NCBI RefSeq assembly: GCF_010894455.1
Contig: NZ_JAAIXY010000002.1
Location: 124,001 to 188,000 of the forward strand
Length of the DNA: 64,000 nucleotides
Origin: Myxococcus eversor
GTDB taxonomy: Bacteria; Myxococcota; Myxococcia; Myxococcales; Myxococcaceae
Direction of reading: 5' to 3'
The notes below the pieces were generated by a model. That model was not told the origin of the DNA. It was given only the letters and a program-made list of their open reading frames with translations, and made no database searches. The translations under genes and the position numbers were made by a program. Positions 24,992-34,600 of the stretch are shown here, one piece after another (the stretch's first letter is position 1; every line of letters begins with the position of its first letter).

Positions 24992-26434
24992 CTAACGGTG
25001 CGCGGTGAAGCGACCCCGCGCCATGAAGACGTTTGCATCGTCGATGATGATGTGTGTACCCGCATCCGCGCGCCATTCGTCGATGAGTTCTTTCACTCGC
25101 TCGGCGGTGAGGGGCCAGACGTCACCATGGGGTGGCTTCTCCACCAGCACCCACTCATACACCCGACCATCGTCGGGCTGCGGGCCGCCTACGGCGTAGA
25201 TTTCATTCCGGCCAGCCAACAAGGAAACGAAATTACTGCCCAGCAGAGCCATACCCTCACTGTGCTGCGCGAGCACGTCCACTCCACGCGAGATGCTAGC
25301 CAGTCGATCCGGAGCCCCGGGACACTGGCCTGGATACGTTCGTGAGGACACCAGCGTGAGCGTGAGCTTTCGGAAATTTGGCTCGTTGCTGATGAGGAGA
25401 ATCAAGCCGGTGCACACGAGGACCCACGCAGGTGGCCTCCGAGCACGCAGGATGGGCACAAAGCCCATCAGCGCGGCAGCCATCAGCGATACGCCGTAAT
25501 GGAAGCGCCAAGCCATTCCGAGGAAGCGGATGCCGAGCATCGGCAGAAGGACCATCAGCCACGCCCAGTCGGGCCTCAAGCGCTCACGCCACGCCCAGAC
25601 GCTCAGTGGGAGGAGCAACACAAACAAGGTGCCGATGCGCGACAGGTGGACCGGTGCCAGGCGGAGTGAGAGATAGTGGAGGAGCCCCTCGTCCAGGCCC
25701 AGCTTGAGCCGGACACCGTAGTCCTCCGTGGGGCCCATCAGCCACGGCCGCAGCCCATAGACTCCTGCGAGCCAGACCAGGGACAGCGCGCCAACGCCCA
25801 CTGCCAAGCGCCGCTCGCCGCGTAGCAACAACGCCACGGTGAGCATGAGACCTCCGAAGGCGAACTCCTCCTTGCAGGCCAACAAAAGTATCAGAGATAC
25901 CAGCAGCAGGCCCTTGCGACGCAGGTGGAAGGCCAAGCCCGTCAACACCAACGGTAGCGCGGACCATGTCGTCGGATGGATGGGAAACCTCAACGCCTCC
26001 ACCGCACTGGGGGACAGGAGCAAGAGCGCCGCCAGCAGCACCGTGGCGGCGCGGCTCAGCAGTCCACGTGCGTTGAGCCACACCAATGGCGCAACCGTGA
26101 GCAGTACAAAGAGCGCTTCGACCACCAGCACGGCCCACATCGGTGGCAACACCGCCACCAGCGGGCGGGCCACCCACAGGATGGGGTCGAAGTGGTCGTT
26201 GAAGATGTAGACCTGTCGCGCGCTGAGCCAAGGGTTCGGATCCGCCAGCGACATGCGCGCCAAGGCCTGCGTGTAGATGCCCAGGTCGAAGTGCGGAAAG
26301 CAGGCGTGCGCGGCCTGAATCCAGACCGGCGCCACGACGAAAACCATCCATACGAGGACGACGAGCGGTAGAGCCAGCCACTCCAGCCATTGCCGCACAC
26401 GTCCGGGGCTCGAATCATTTGCGGAAGAAGGCAT
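24992..26434 (-). CDS. DUF2079 family multi-pass membrane protein
   Basis: A 480-residue inner-membrane protein with about ten membrane segments. FPHFDLGIYTQALARMSLADP near residue 50 and the later NDHFDPILWVARPL are the signature of DUF2079 proteins, which are thought to be GT-C-fold membrane glycosyltransferase relatives. The last ~110 residues form an extracytoplasmic domain (LGSNFVSLLAGRNEIYAV, GTHIIIDDANVF). It starts at ATG 26434 and lies between IS fragments with the AT-richer secreted protein downstream. Substrate unknown. Confidence 0.85.
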   Translation of the reverse strand: MPSSANDSSPGRVRQWLEWLALPLVVLVWMVFVVAPVWIQAAHACFPHFDLGIYTQALARMSLADPNPWLSARQVYIFNDHFDPILWVARPLVAVLPPMWAVLVVEALFVLLTVAPLVWLNARGLLSRAATVLLAALLLLSPSAVEALRFPIHPTTWSALPLVLTGLAFHLRRKGLLLVSLILLLACKEEFAFGGLMLTVALLLRGERRLAVGVGALSLVWLAGVYGLRPWLMGPTEDYGVRLKLGLDEGLLHYLSLRLAPVHLSRIGTLFVLLLPLSVWAWRERLRPDWAWLMVLLPMLGIRFLGMAWRFHYGVSLMAAALMGFVPILRARRPPAWVLVCTGLILLISNEPNFRKLTLTLVSSRTYPGQCPGAPDRLASISRGVDVLAQHSEGMALLGSNFVSLLAGRNEIYAVGGPQPDDGRVYEWVLVEKPPHGDVWPLTAERVKELIDEWRADAGTHIIIDDANVFMARGRFTAHR

Positions 26435-26527
26435 GGGTCACGAGTCGAGGGGGCTGACCACGGAGCAAGGGCCGCGTCGTTTATCGCACTCCCGCGACTC
26501 ATGTCACTCGGCGCAGTGCCGCGATGG

Positions 26528-26960
26528 AGTTGCTTCGGTTTCATTGAGTCCGTTCAACTGTGGGTGAAGGACTGAGCGATGCCAAAACCAAGGCCCCCAT
26601 ACCCTGCGGAGTTCCGAGCGCGAGTCGTCGAGTTGGCCAAGGCAAGGAGGACAACGAGCAGCCTTGCTGAGGCGATCCATGTCGCCGACACCACGGGTAC
26701 GCAACACGAGGCGAACGAGTTCGACGAGCCAACGCGCTGTGCGAATCCTTCCTCTCCTGCCTGGAGTGCGAGTTGCCCGTCCGACGAACCTTCCGTCCCC
26801 ATGCCGCAGCCAGGGTGGCCGCTTCGAATACATCAAAGGTTCGTACAACCTGCGCGGAGACACTCCGCCCTGGGTTACCGTCCCCGACCAACCATGAGAA
26901 GCGGCACCGAGCTGCGGCTTGACCCACAAAGTCGAGGGGGCTCAACGGAACCGGCGTAAC
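26528..26960 (+). pseudogene. Decayed IS3-family transposase, copy 2 (orfA start fused to orfB end)
   Basis: It begins with the same leader as the fragment at 22293, then reads MPKPRPPYPAEFRARVVELA, RRTTSSLAEAIHVADTT (orfA helix-turn-helix), jumps by an internal deletion, and in shifted frames gives RANALCESFL, LECEL, RRTFRPHA, FEYIKGSYN and finally RRHSALGYRPRP, which is the C-terminal end of an IS3-family orfB transposase. The DDE core is gone. Same orientation as copy 1, about 4.2 kb away. Confidence 0.75.
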
Positions 26961-27066
26961 TCCATCGGTGGCAAGGACGGCTGCTCTACGAGGGAGCTTC
27001 CCTGCGGCCACACCTGTGATTCGACTTCCATGACGCAACGTGTCACACTGCGCGCGGAGGTACTGA

Positions 27067-28116
27067 ATGACGACTTCGGAAGCGGCTGAAACCCCAGACT
27101 CCGAGCCTGGGTTCCCGGTGGTCTCGTCCCCTCCCGCTGAAGCGGCGCTCCCCGCTCCGCCCAAGCCTCGCGTGGGCAAGGTGGATCTGGCGCTCGGCGT
27201 GCTCAATGGCGTGCTGGGCGACTACCTCCACCGCCAGAACAACGCGCTCGCCACGCCCATGGGCCTCTACCACAAAGGCCGCTCCCTCCCCGTCGAGCGC
27301 GAGGCTCTGCGCGCCGCGCATCCTCACTCCACGGGACGCGTGGCACTTTGGGTCCACGGACTCGCCGTCACCGAGGCCGTCTGGGCCTTCCCCTCCGAGC
27401 CCACCACTGACTACGGCTCCCTCCTGGAGCGCGACGCCGGCTTCACCCCGCTCTACCTCCGCTACAACACCGGCCTGCACATCTCCGACAACGGCGAGGC
27501 CCTCGCGCACCTCCTGCAACGCCTGGTCGCCGAGTTCCCCGTCCCCATCACCGAGCTCGTCCTCGTCGGCTACAGCATGGGCGGCCTCGTCCTTCGCAGC
27601 GCCTGCCACATCGCCTCCGAGACGTGCCTGCCCTGGCTCTCCCTCGTGCGCCGCTCGTACTCCATCGGCGTGCCCCACTTCGGCAGCCCCCTGGAGCGCA
27701 TGGGCACCGTCGTCGCCCAGGTCCTCCGCGCCGTGCCCAATCCCTACACTCGCCTGGTCGCCGACGTCGTCGACCTGCGCAGCAGCGGCGTGAAGGACCT
27801 CGGTGTCGCCCGCCTGCGCCGACAGGACTGGGAAGACACCACGTCGCCGTGCACGCCCCTGCTCCCTCCGCCGGGCATCGCCCACCACCTCATCGTCGGA
27901 GCGCTCGGCCAACAGGGAAAGTGGCTGTCGGCCATGTTCGGTGACGGCGTCGTCTCTCTGGCGAGCGCTTCCGGACGCACCGGCCCTCGTGATACGAGCC
28001 CGTTGTTCCCCCCGGAAAACGTCAAGGTGGTCGCCGGTATCGACCACGTCTCGCTCGCCCACCACGCGGAGGTTTACGCGCGGCTGCGCGAGTCGCTCGC
28101 AGTGGAGGTCGCATGA
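27067..28116 (+). CDS. Lipase/esterase-like alpha/beta hydrolase
   Basis: A 349-residue protein with a Pro/Ala-rich N-terminal tail (1-35) and no signal peptide. The hydrolase core begins at VALWVHGLAVTEAVW (residue ~92), followed by YLRYNTGLHISDNG, the nucleophile elbow GYSMGG (Ser170), GVPHFGSPLERMG and a late GIDHVSLAHH with the likely catalytic His. IPHxGSP-type motifs are typical of PGAP1-like and triacylglycerol-lipase families. The stop overlaps the start of the next gene (ATGA). Acyl-ester substrate unknown. Confidence 0.85.
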   Translation: MTTSEAAETPDSEPGFPVVSSPPAEAALPAPPKPRVGKVDLALGVLNGVLGDYLHRQNNALATPMGLYHKGRSLPVEREALRAAHPHSTGRVALWVHGLAVTEAVWAFPSEPTTDYGSLLERDAGFTPLYLRYNTGLHISDNGEALAHLLQRLVAEFPVPITELVLVGYSMGGLVLRSACHIASETCLPWLSLVRRSYSIGVPHFGSPLERMGTVVAQVLRAVPNPYTRLVADVVDLRSSGVKDLGVARLRRQDWEDTTSPCTPLLPPPGIAHHLIVGALGQQGKWLSAMFGDGVVSLASASGRTGPRDTSPLFPPENVKVVAGIDHVSLAHHAEVYARLRESLAVEVA

Positions 28117-28421
28117 CTCGCCTACGTGGTCTGAAGGACCTGGTGCACGATGCCGTCGAACAGGGCGCCATCGCCGTGGAGCGCATCCACCGCTCCAGCG
28201 CCGCGAAGCCCTTCGAGGTGCTGCGGCTGATTCCCACGCTCGACGCACCCGTGGGCACCCTGCAGTCCCTCCACGACGCCGCCCTCTCCGGCACGTATGG
28301 AATGGTCCGCTGGGTCAACCGCGCTGTCGACGGGACGCTGGACGTCGCTCTGGACCTCTTCGAGCAACGCCAGCTCTCCCAGACGAACGCTCAGGGCCAT
28401 CCCCCTGAACCTCCTCTTTGA
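28113..28421 (+). CDS. Small protein coupled to the lipase-like gene
   Basis: A 102-residue protein of no recognised family, mostly helical (KDLVHDAVEQGAIAVERIHRS, TLQSLHDAALSGTYGMVRWVN). Its ATG overlaps the lipase stop by four bases, so it is translated together with it. It could be a partner or folding factor of the hydrolase; nothing in the sequence decides this. There is no signal peptide. Confidence 0.75.
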   Translation: MTRLRGLKDLVHDAVEQGAIAVERIHRSSAAKPFEVLRLIPTLDAPVGTLQSLHDAALSGTYGMVRWVNRAVDGTLDVALDLFEQRQLSQTNAQGHPPEPPL

Positions 28422-28544
28422 CGGTCAATGTTACTCGGAGGGGCCGCCGGACAACGGATGGCCGGTGGGACGGCGCTCGACACCGGTCTTGGATTTCCTC
28501 ACGGTCTCCCTGACGACAGGCGAATCTGTTCGAGCCGCGCCCCC

Positions 28545-28934
28545 TCAGCCATCAAGTTCCTCGACGCAACTCCATTCGCAGTCCTCACCGACAACATAGG
28601 CAGTGTTCTTCGCCAGGTCAGGCAAGCCAGGGCCGTCATCAGGGTAGGCATCCAGAACCACATACACACGGTCCTCCTGCCAGTCGATTTGCACCCCACC
28701 CGACAGGACCTCGAATGTCGTCCTGCCAAGCTCGAACCTGAACTCTTTCATGCCGCGCACAGAAAAAGTGACCCTGGACCACCCAGAGCGCGAATCTCTG
28801 TCTTTGCACTGCACTTCAATCCTGCAGGTCCTTGAAGGGACGCCGACCTCAAGCTCGACCTTGCGCACCACTCCGTCATAGAAGTCGGCGAACCGCTCAT
28901 GAAATAGCGCAACATGTTCAGGCTGTAGACGCAT
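28545..28934 (-). CDS. Orphan small acidic protein, immunity-like
   Basis: A 129-residue cytoplasmic protein, acidic, of no recognised family (starts MRLQPEHVALFHERF; ends AYVVGEDCEWSCVEELDG). Its size, alpha/beta mix and lone position beside a defence island are like those of orphan immunity proteins left in polymorphic-toxin loci. No toxin gene lies upstream on its strand. The composition is that of a real protein rather than of a shadow frame. Start ATG 28934. Confidence 0.55.
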   Translation of the reverse strand: MRLQPEHVALFHERFADFYDGVVRKVELEVGVPSRTCRIEVQCKDRDSRSGWSRVTFSVRGMKEFRFELGRTTFEVLSGGVQIDWQEDRVYVVLDAYPDDGPGLPDLAKNTAYVVGEDCEWSCVEELDG

Positions 28935-29066
28935 GGACTCACACTAGCGCCGAGCAGAACCCAGGTCAGGTGGAAGTGACGCTCAGGGCCCGTCGAACAC
29001 CGACAACCTCCTCGTCGGCGACACGTCGAAGAACGCGTAGTTCCAGCAGTTCATGTCGTGGACTCC

Positions 29067-29085
29067 ATCCGGCGCAATGCCGGAT
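29067..29085 (-). terminator. Hairpin at the end of the DISARM operon
   Basis: ATCCGGC and GCCGGAT form a perfect 7-bp stem around GCAAT, directly after the drmC stop codon. There is no T-run, so it is a candidate terminator only. Confidence 0.4.
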
Positions 29086-29771
29086 CAGGCGACCCGTGAG
29101 AACCACTCCCCCGTGGAGAACTGGGCCTCCAGCACCGCGGCCAGGTGCGTGTCCTCCAGCAGCACGCCCACTTCGATGTTCCGTGTCTGTCCTCGGTTCG
29201 TGAAGTTCGCGGACGTCACGAAGACCCACCGTGCGTCCACCACGACGCATTTCGCATGCAGGCTGGCGAAGACTCCCCTCCTGGGTGAGAAGCCGTGGCA
29301 CTCCGGAAAGGGCGGCCCGAAGGGCCAGTGCTCCCGCAGGAACGCCGAGGCCACCGGCGCGCTCGCATAGAGCCTGCCACTCACGCCTCGCTGGAGGGCT
29401 GCGTGCAGCGGCCCCAACACGTCCGCCGCATGGTCGAACGTGAATCCGGCCACCAGCACCGTGCTCGTGGCCTTGTGGAAAAGGTCCGCCAGCACCACCG
29501 CCGTGTCGCGAGCGCCGCTCCAGCGGGCCTCCGGCCCCGTCCAGACCAGCTCTGGCCGCCGGGCACCCGCGCGCCGCTCCACGAGCACCGTGTCCAGCAG
29601 CACCAGCGTTCCCTCCCGTCCCAGCGCGTTCAACGCCGCGACCTCCCCCGTCAGCCGCTCCAGCCCCTCTCCCTGGAGCGCCAGTCGGGACAACGGAAAC
29701 CCGAGCCGCCGCGTGCCCACCACGGCCTTCAGCCGCTCCAGGTCCAGCGTCGCCACGCCGCTCAGGTCCAC
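29085..29771 (-). CDS. drmC: DISARM protein DrmC, phospholipase D-like
   Basis: A 228-residue PLD-superfamily protein. The HKD motif reads HAKCVVVDARWVFVTSANFTNRG, with H-x-K and the Asp five residues on, and is preceded by VLVAGFTFDHAADV. Only one clear HKD is present, as in single-motif PLD enzymes that work as dimers. I chose GTG 29771 because it gives the normal DrmC length and a short overlap with drmB; the frame is open to 29888 but that part is inside drmB. DrmC is the fifth gene of class 1 DISARM and was reported as dispensable for some phages. It is last in the operon. Confidence 0.87.
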   Translation of the reverse strand: MDLSGVATLDLERLKAVVGTRRLGFPLSRLALQGEGLERLTGEVAALNALGREGTLVLLDTVLVERRAGARRPELVWTGPEARWSGARDTAVVLADLFHKATSTVLVAGFTFDHAADVLGPLHAALQRGVSGRLYASAPVASAFLREHWPFGPPFPECHGFSPRRGVFASLHAKCVVVDARWVFVTSANFTNRGQTRNIEVGVLLEDTHLAAVLEAQFSTGEWFSRVA

Positions 29772-31609
29772 GGCGTCTTCAAGAAGGCGACGTCCTCGTG
29801 GCCCAACGTGGGCACGACGAGCGCTCGGTCGAGGTACTGGTTGAAGCGCTCGCAGGAGCACTCGGGGAGGAAGAGGCACCCGTGGCACGCGGCGCCCTCC
29901 AGGTCGCGGTCATCACGGCCCGTGGGCTCGTGATGCGCGCAGACGGGGTCGTTGGAGCACAGGCGCGCGTCCTCCAGCGCCCGGGCAAGGTGCTGCCCCA
30001 GTCGCCGGCCCTCCTCCACCAGGCCGCCCAGCGTGCCTTCCGCGCCCGTGGTGCCCGTCATCAACAGGATGCCCGCCATGGGGACGGCGTCGCTGTGCGG
30101 CGCGCAATAGAGCCGCTCGCGGATGGAGCTCGCGGGATAGCCACACTCCAGCGCCACCTCCGTCATCAACAGGTGCGCCAGCGAATGGAGCAGATAGAGC
30201 CGCACGCCCGGGAAGGGGAGCTTCGAACCGGAGCCCTGCTTCCAGCGTTCATATCCCGCCCGGAGCACCTCCTCGCGCCGCAGCACGGGCTCGGACAGCT
30301 CCCAGGCATGCACCTGCTGCTCGTCGAGCACCAGCAGCATGCCCTCGCCCTGCATCTCCGTGACGGGGACCCAGTCCCGGTGGAGCGACATCGGCGCGAG
30401 CGCCACGTCCAAATCGTAGCGGCCCTGGAGGTCCTTCGACAGGGGCTCCAGCCGCGTGAAGCCGACCTGGGCCTGGACCTCCCGCAGCCGTCGCGCCAGC
30501 ACCACGCGTTCGACCAGCGAGGGCAGCCCCTGGGGCCGAGCGATGCGCCGGGCCCAGAAGACCTCGGTGCGGTCCCGGGGCATCTCGCCAGGTTTCTCCT
30601 GGGGCTGCGCGAGGAACTGGAGCCACTCCGCGGTGCGGATCTCCGGGACGGCTTCGGGCGTGTGCTCGCGCTCCGCAAGGATTGCCGCCAGCACCTCCGC
30701 GTTGGAGGCGGAGCCGAGCGCCGCCTGCACCTGGGCAATGGTCCGGAAGGCCGGCAGGGTCTCCGCTGTCGCTGACTGGAGGATGCTCCACGCGGACTGC
30801 ACCTTGCGCCGGAGCGACTCCGGTTCAGGGATGGTGATGGCACTGGTGGTCTGCGCGAAGTAGCCGTTGCTGGCGGTGCGGACCAGCAGCCGCTGCTTCT
30901 CGTCGCAGCGCTCCCGCGCCTCCAATCCCAGCCAGGGCCGCTCCCCGTCGCAGCGGTCCTGCTGCTCCTTGTGGGTCATGTCGATGAGGCGCCTGCGCTT
31001 GCCGCACGTCGAGCACGCGACCTCGATGTCACTGAAGTCACCGCTCACGCCCTCCTCGAACTTGAGCTGTGGGGCGTCGCAAGGCTTGCGCTCGTGCATC
31101 CACCAGCTCCAGTCGATGTCCGACAGGTGCCCCCGAGGACAGGCCGCGACGAAGCGCACCGGCACACAGCGCTCGGGCTTCGCTTCCACACCCGCGCAGC
31201 GATGGCGGTACTCCTGATTCACACGCTCCAGGCTGTTGGCCCGCACCAGCGTGCGGCAGTGGGGGTTCTGGCAGACAAACCAGCGCGGAAACTCATACAC
31301 CTGGATGCCGCAGGACTCTGTCGGCTCTCGCTCATCCCCAGCGGGGGGCTTGCGGAAGGGGGCCTCCTTGCTGAGCGGCCACTTGTTGCGGTGGTAGAGC
31401 GGTTCGACGATTTCCAGCAACCGTGGCTCGTTGACCACCTCGCCCTGGCCCTTGAGACGCCAGAAGTCCAGGCCGCCCACGAGGACCGCGTCGTTCAGCA
31501 AGTCCAGCATGCTGCCCGGACCGAAGGTGGAGACCACCTGGCTCTGGCGCACGCGCCCATCCGGCGGCCGCGTCGAGCGGGCCCGGTTCCACTTCCTAGG
31601 TTTCGTCAT
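29762..31609 (-). CDS. drmB: DISARM protein DrmB (DUF1998)
   Basis: A 615-residue DUF1998 protein. It begins with the family signature VRQSQVVSTFGPGSMLDL near residue 20 and ends with a Cys cluster (CSNDPVCAHHEP, ACHGCLFLPECSCERF) that likely binds zinc; another CxxC pair (ACSTCGKRRR) lies about a third of the way in. DrmB pairs with the helicase DrmA as the DISARM core complex that engages phage DNA. Its ATG overlaps the drmA stop by 14 bases, and drmC overlaps its own end, so the genes are translationally linked. Confidence 0.95.
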   Translation of the reverse strand: MTKPRKWNRARSTRPPDGRVRQSQVVSTFGPGSMLDLLNDAVLVGGLDFWRLKGQGEVVNEPRLLEIVEPLYHRNKWPLSKEAPFRKPPAGDEREPTESCGIQVYEFPRWFVCQNPHCRTLVRANSLERVNQEYRHRCAGVEAKPERCVPVRFVAACPRGHLSDIDWSWWMHERKPCDAPQLKFEEGVSGDFSDIEVACSTCGKRRRLIDMTHKEQQDRCDGERPWLGLEARERCDEKQRLLVRTASNGYFAQTTSAITIPEPESLRRKVQSAWSILQSATAETLPAFRTIAQVQAALGSASNAEVLAAILAEREHTPEAVPEIRTAEWLQFLAQPQEKPGEMPRDRTEVFWARRIARPQGLPSLVERVVLARRLREVQAQVGFTRLEPLSKDLQGRYDLDVALAPMSLHRDWVPVTEMQGEGMLLVLDEQQVHAWELSEPVLRREEVLRAGYERWKQGSGSKLPFPGVRLYLLHSLAHLLMTEVALECGYPASSIRERLYCAPHSDAVPMAGILLMTGTTGAEGTLGGLVEEGRRLGQHLARALEDARLCSNDPVCAHHEPTGRDDRDLEGAACHGCLFLPECSCERFNQYLDRALVVPTLGHEDVAFLKTPWT

Positions 31610-34600
31610 GCGCTACCTCCACCATCGCTGCCTTCGGGGCGCGGTAGCCGCCCAGGGGTTGACGTGAAATCCACAGGTGCACCGAGGACTCCACGTCACG
31701 CATGGACGTGGGCGCGTCGAACTTGAGCTCGTCCTGGGTGAGGTTGTCGGTGGGGTCCAGGAACCCGCGCAGCAGGGGCTTGAGCCCCTTTCCCTCCGGG
31801 TCGTAGGGCGAGTACGCGCGCTGGGCGGCGTCCTTCTTCGCCTGCTCGATGATGTTGCGCCACGAGTCGAGCAGGCTTCGCGCGCGCTGCATCACGATGC
31901 CGCTGGCGCGCTCTGACTCCGCCTTGGGCAGCCCTCGGCCAGCGCGCTTCGCCAGGGTTTCGAGCGCCTGCTCCAGCGCGTCCCGGTGCGCCTGCAGGGA
32001 CTTCCACTCCAGGGGCGCCGTCATCGAGGTGCCCAGCAGCCGGCCCAGCGCCACCACCACGCCCGCGAGCCCCCGGTCGAGCGCCGGTGCCGAGAAGGGT
32101 GTCACCGAGGTGGCTTCGACGAAGCGATAGAACGACTCGTGGTACGTCCCGAAGCGCTCGTAGTGGCTGCGGTCGCGGGGCTTGGCCGCGTTGAGGCACG
32201 TCACCACGAGGCCGGGCTTGTTCAGCTTGCGGCCCACGCGGCTGGACGCCTGGATGTACTCGCTGGTCGTCTTGGGCTGTCCCGCCACGACCATGAGTCC
32301 CAACCGGTCGATGTCCACGCCGACGGAAATCATGTTGCTGGCGAGCACGACGTCGATGCTCTGGGGCTGACCGTGCGTGAGCTCCAGGCGGTTCTTCGAG
32401 GCCTTGATGTCAGCGGTCTTCTCCCGGCTGGTCAGCTCGATGGGCTCGCCGCGGATGGTCCTGCCCCGGTACCAGGGATGCTCGGCCTGTTTGTCGAAGT
32501 CCTCTGGACGACGGCGGACGCGGTCCATCACCAGTCGGCGCACCTCGTCCTCGACCAGCCGGCGCATGCCGCCCAGTTCGCGCAGGCTGTTGAAGTAGCC
32601 GACGAGCGTCAGGTACGGGTCCGCGCTCACGGCGCCGTGAAGTTGTTCGCCGCGCGCGGCGGCGGCGAGCAGGCTGACATAGACGCGCAGCAGGATGGCC
32701 TTCATGGGCCGCCCGGGTGCCGCCACGCCCACGTATTGGCGCGCGCCCTTCTTGCCCACGGAGGCGAAGAACGTCTCGGAGGCATCCACGCCTGGCGGAG
32801 GGAAGAGCGCGACGTCCCGTCCATAGAGGCGACTCACCTGTTGCCGGGAGCGGCGGACCGTGGCGGTGGAGGCCACCAGCTTCGCCCGAGGCGCGAGCGT
32901 CAGGACGGCGCCTTCGTAGAGGCCCACCATGGAGCCCAGCGGGCCGGAGATGAGGTGCAGTTCGTCCTGCACGATGAGCTCCGGGGGAGGCAGCCCCTTC
33001 GGGAGCGTCACGAGCGCCGCCTTCACGTCCGCGGCGGCATTGCACGGACCGACGAAGCGCTTCCCGGTGCGACCCAGGACGCGACCGAAGAGCAATCCCG
33101 TCTCTCCACGCCACGGCAGCATGGCGAACTTGTCCACGGTGGCGACGAGGAAGCACGGCAGCTCCCGGTAGATCTGCTCGTCGACGAAGAGGACGGGGAG
33201 CCCTTCCGGGTTGCGTCCCAGGTTGAAGGCACACTCGATGTTGGCGCAGCCGACGAGCACTTCATCTGGTTTGGATTTGGACGGCCGGAGGATGAAGCAC
33301 TCCCGTTCGAACGGCGTCGTGCACCAGGGACAGGTGGCGAGCGGGAAGGGAGACTGCGCGCGGGCACTGTTGTCGTTCTTGTACTCGGTGATTTGCGTGG
33401 ATGCCTGCTCCAGCGTGTTGGCGGTCGCGGAGCGGCCGACCCACAGTCCGATGGAGAAGCGCACGACTCCCAGGCGTTTCGGCTCTTGCTTGCGGAGCAC
33501 TTCGAGCGCGCAGATGAGTGTCGCGGCGCGACCGAGCTGGTCGAGTGTGAGCAGCCGCAGCGTGTAGCGCAGCAGCACGGCCACGCCCAGTCCGCCGTGG
33601 AGGTGGGCCTGACCCCGGAGGCGGCGCAGGAGCAGGGTGAAGGCAATGAGTCCCAGGTAGGCCTGCGTCTTTCCGCCGCCGGTGGGAAAGAAGATGAGCT
33701 CCACGAGCTCACGGTCCGCGTGGCCTTCGTGCTCGACGGAGGGGAGGTTGAGCAGGATGAAGGCGAGCTGGAAGAGACGCCATTGAGGCGCTTCTTCCTG
33801 CCGCACCTTGCGTTCCGCCTGGGCCATGACGCTGTTCATCCAGCGGAAGGCGTCGAAGGCGAGAGGTTCCCGTGTCAGGAGTTGGATGCCCTCCTCGATG
33901 CGATCGGCCGCGCGTCGAGCCCTGCGGATGAGCTCATCCCGTGTCTCCTCGCGGCGTTCGCTTCCGACAGCGATGGTGGCCTGCGTGGCCACCCATTCAC
34001 GGTAGGTCCGGACCAGGGGGAGCAGGGCCGCTACGGCCTCCGAGGGTGTCGTGAACGCGGCGAGCTGCTCCATGCCCACCGTGACTTCGTCAATCCGCCG
34101 CGCTTCGACAGGGAGCACCTCGACGCGTGGCAGCCAGTCCGTTTCCACGCGGGTGACGGGGACGGAGGTGGATGGGACGCGCACGGAGATGCCATGGCCC
34201 ACGGCCCACCGCTGGCGGTCGCGGAACTGGAGGTCGTTGACGCGGTCGTCGTCGTCCTCGCTCCTGGCGTCGCTGGAGTCCTGTCGGCTGACGAAGCCCT
34301 GCTCGCATTCCAGGGCGAGGTGGGTCTGGAAGGCATAGGCCTCGTCCCGGTCGACGGCGGTGCTGGTGGGCGGGCGCGCGTTGACGAGGAAGATGGCGAC
34401 CGCGAGCTCTCCTTCGAGCGTCTTCTCCACGTGGCCTTCCAGGCGCAGGCCCCCGCTGTCCTGGAGGTACAGGCCTTCCCGCAGCGCCGCGTCGTTCAGG
34501 TGCAGGGTGACGGTGCGTTGGTGGAAGGTACGTCTCCACGGCTTGCGCTCCTCTGCTTCGAGGCGCTGGTAGTCCGCCCAGCAGACATGGGCTGTGAGCT

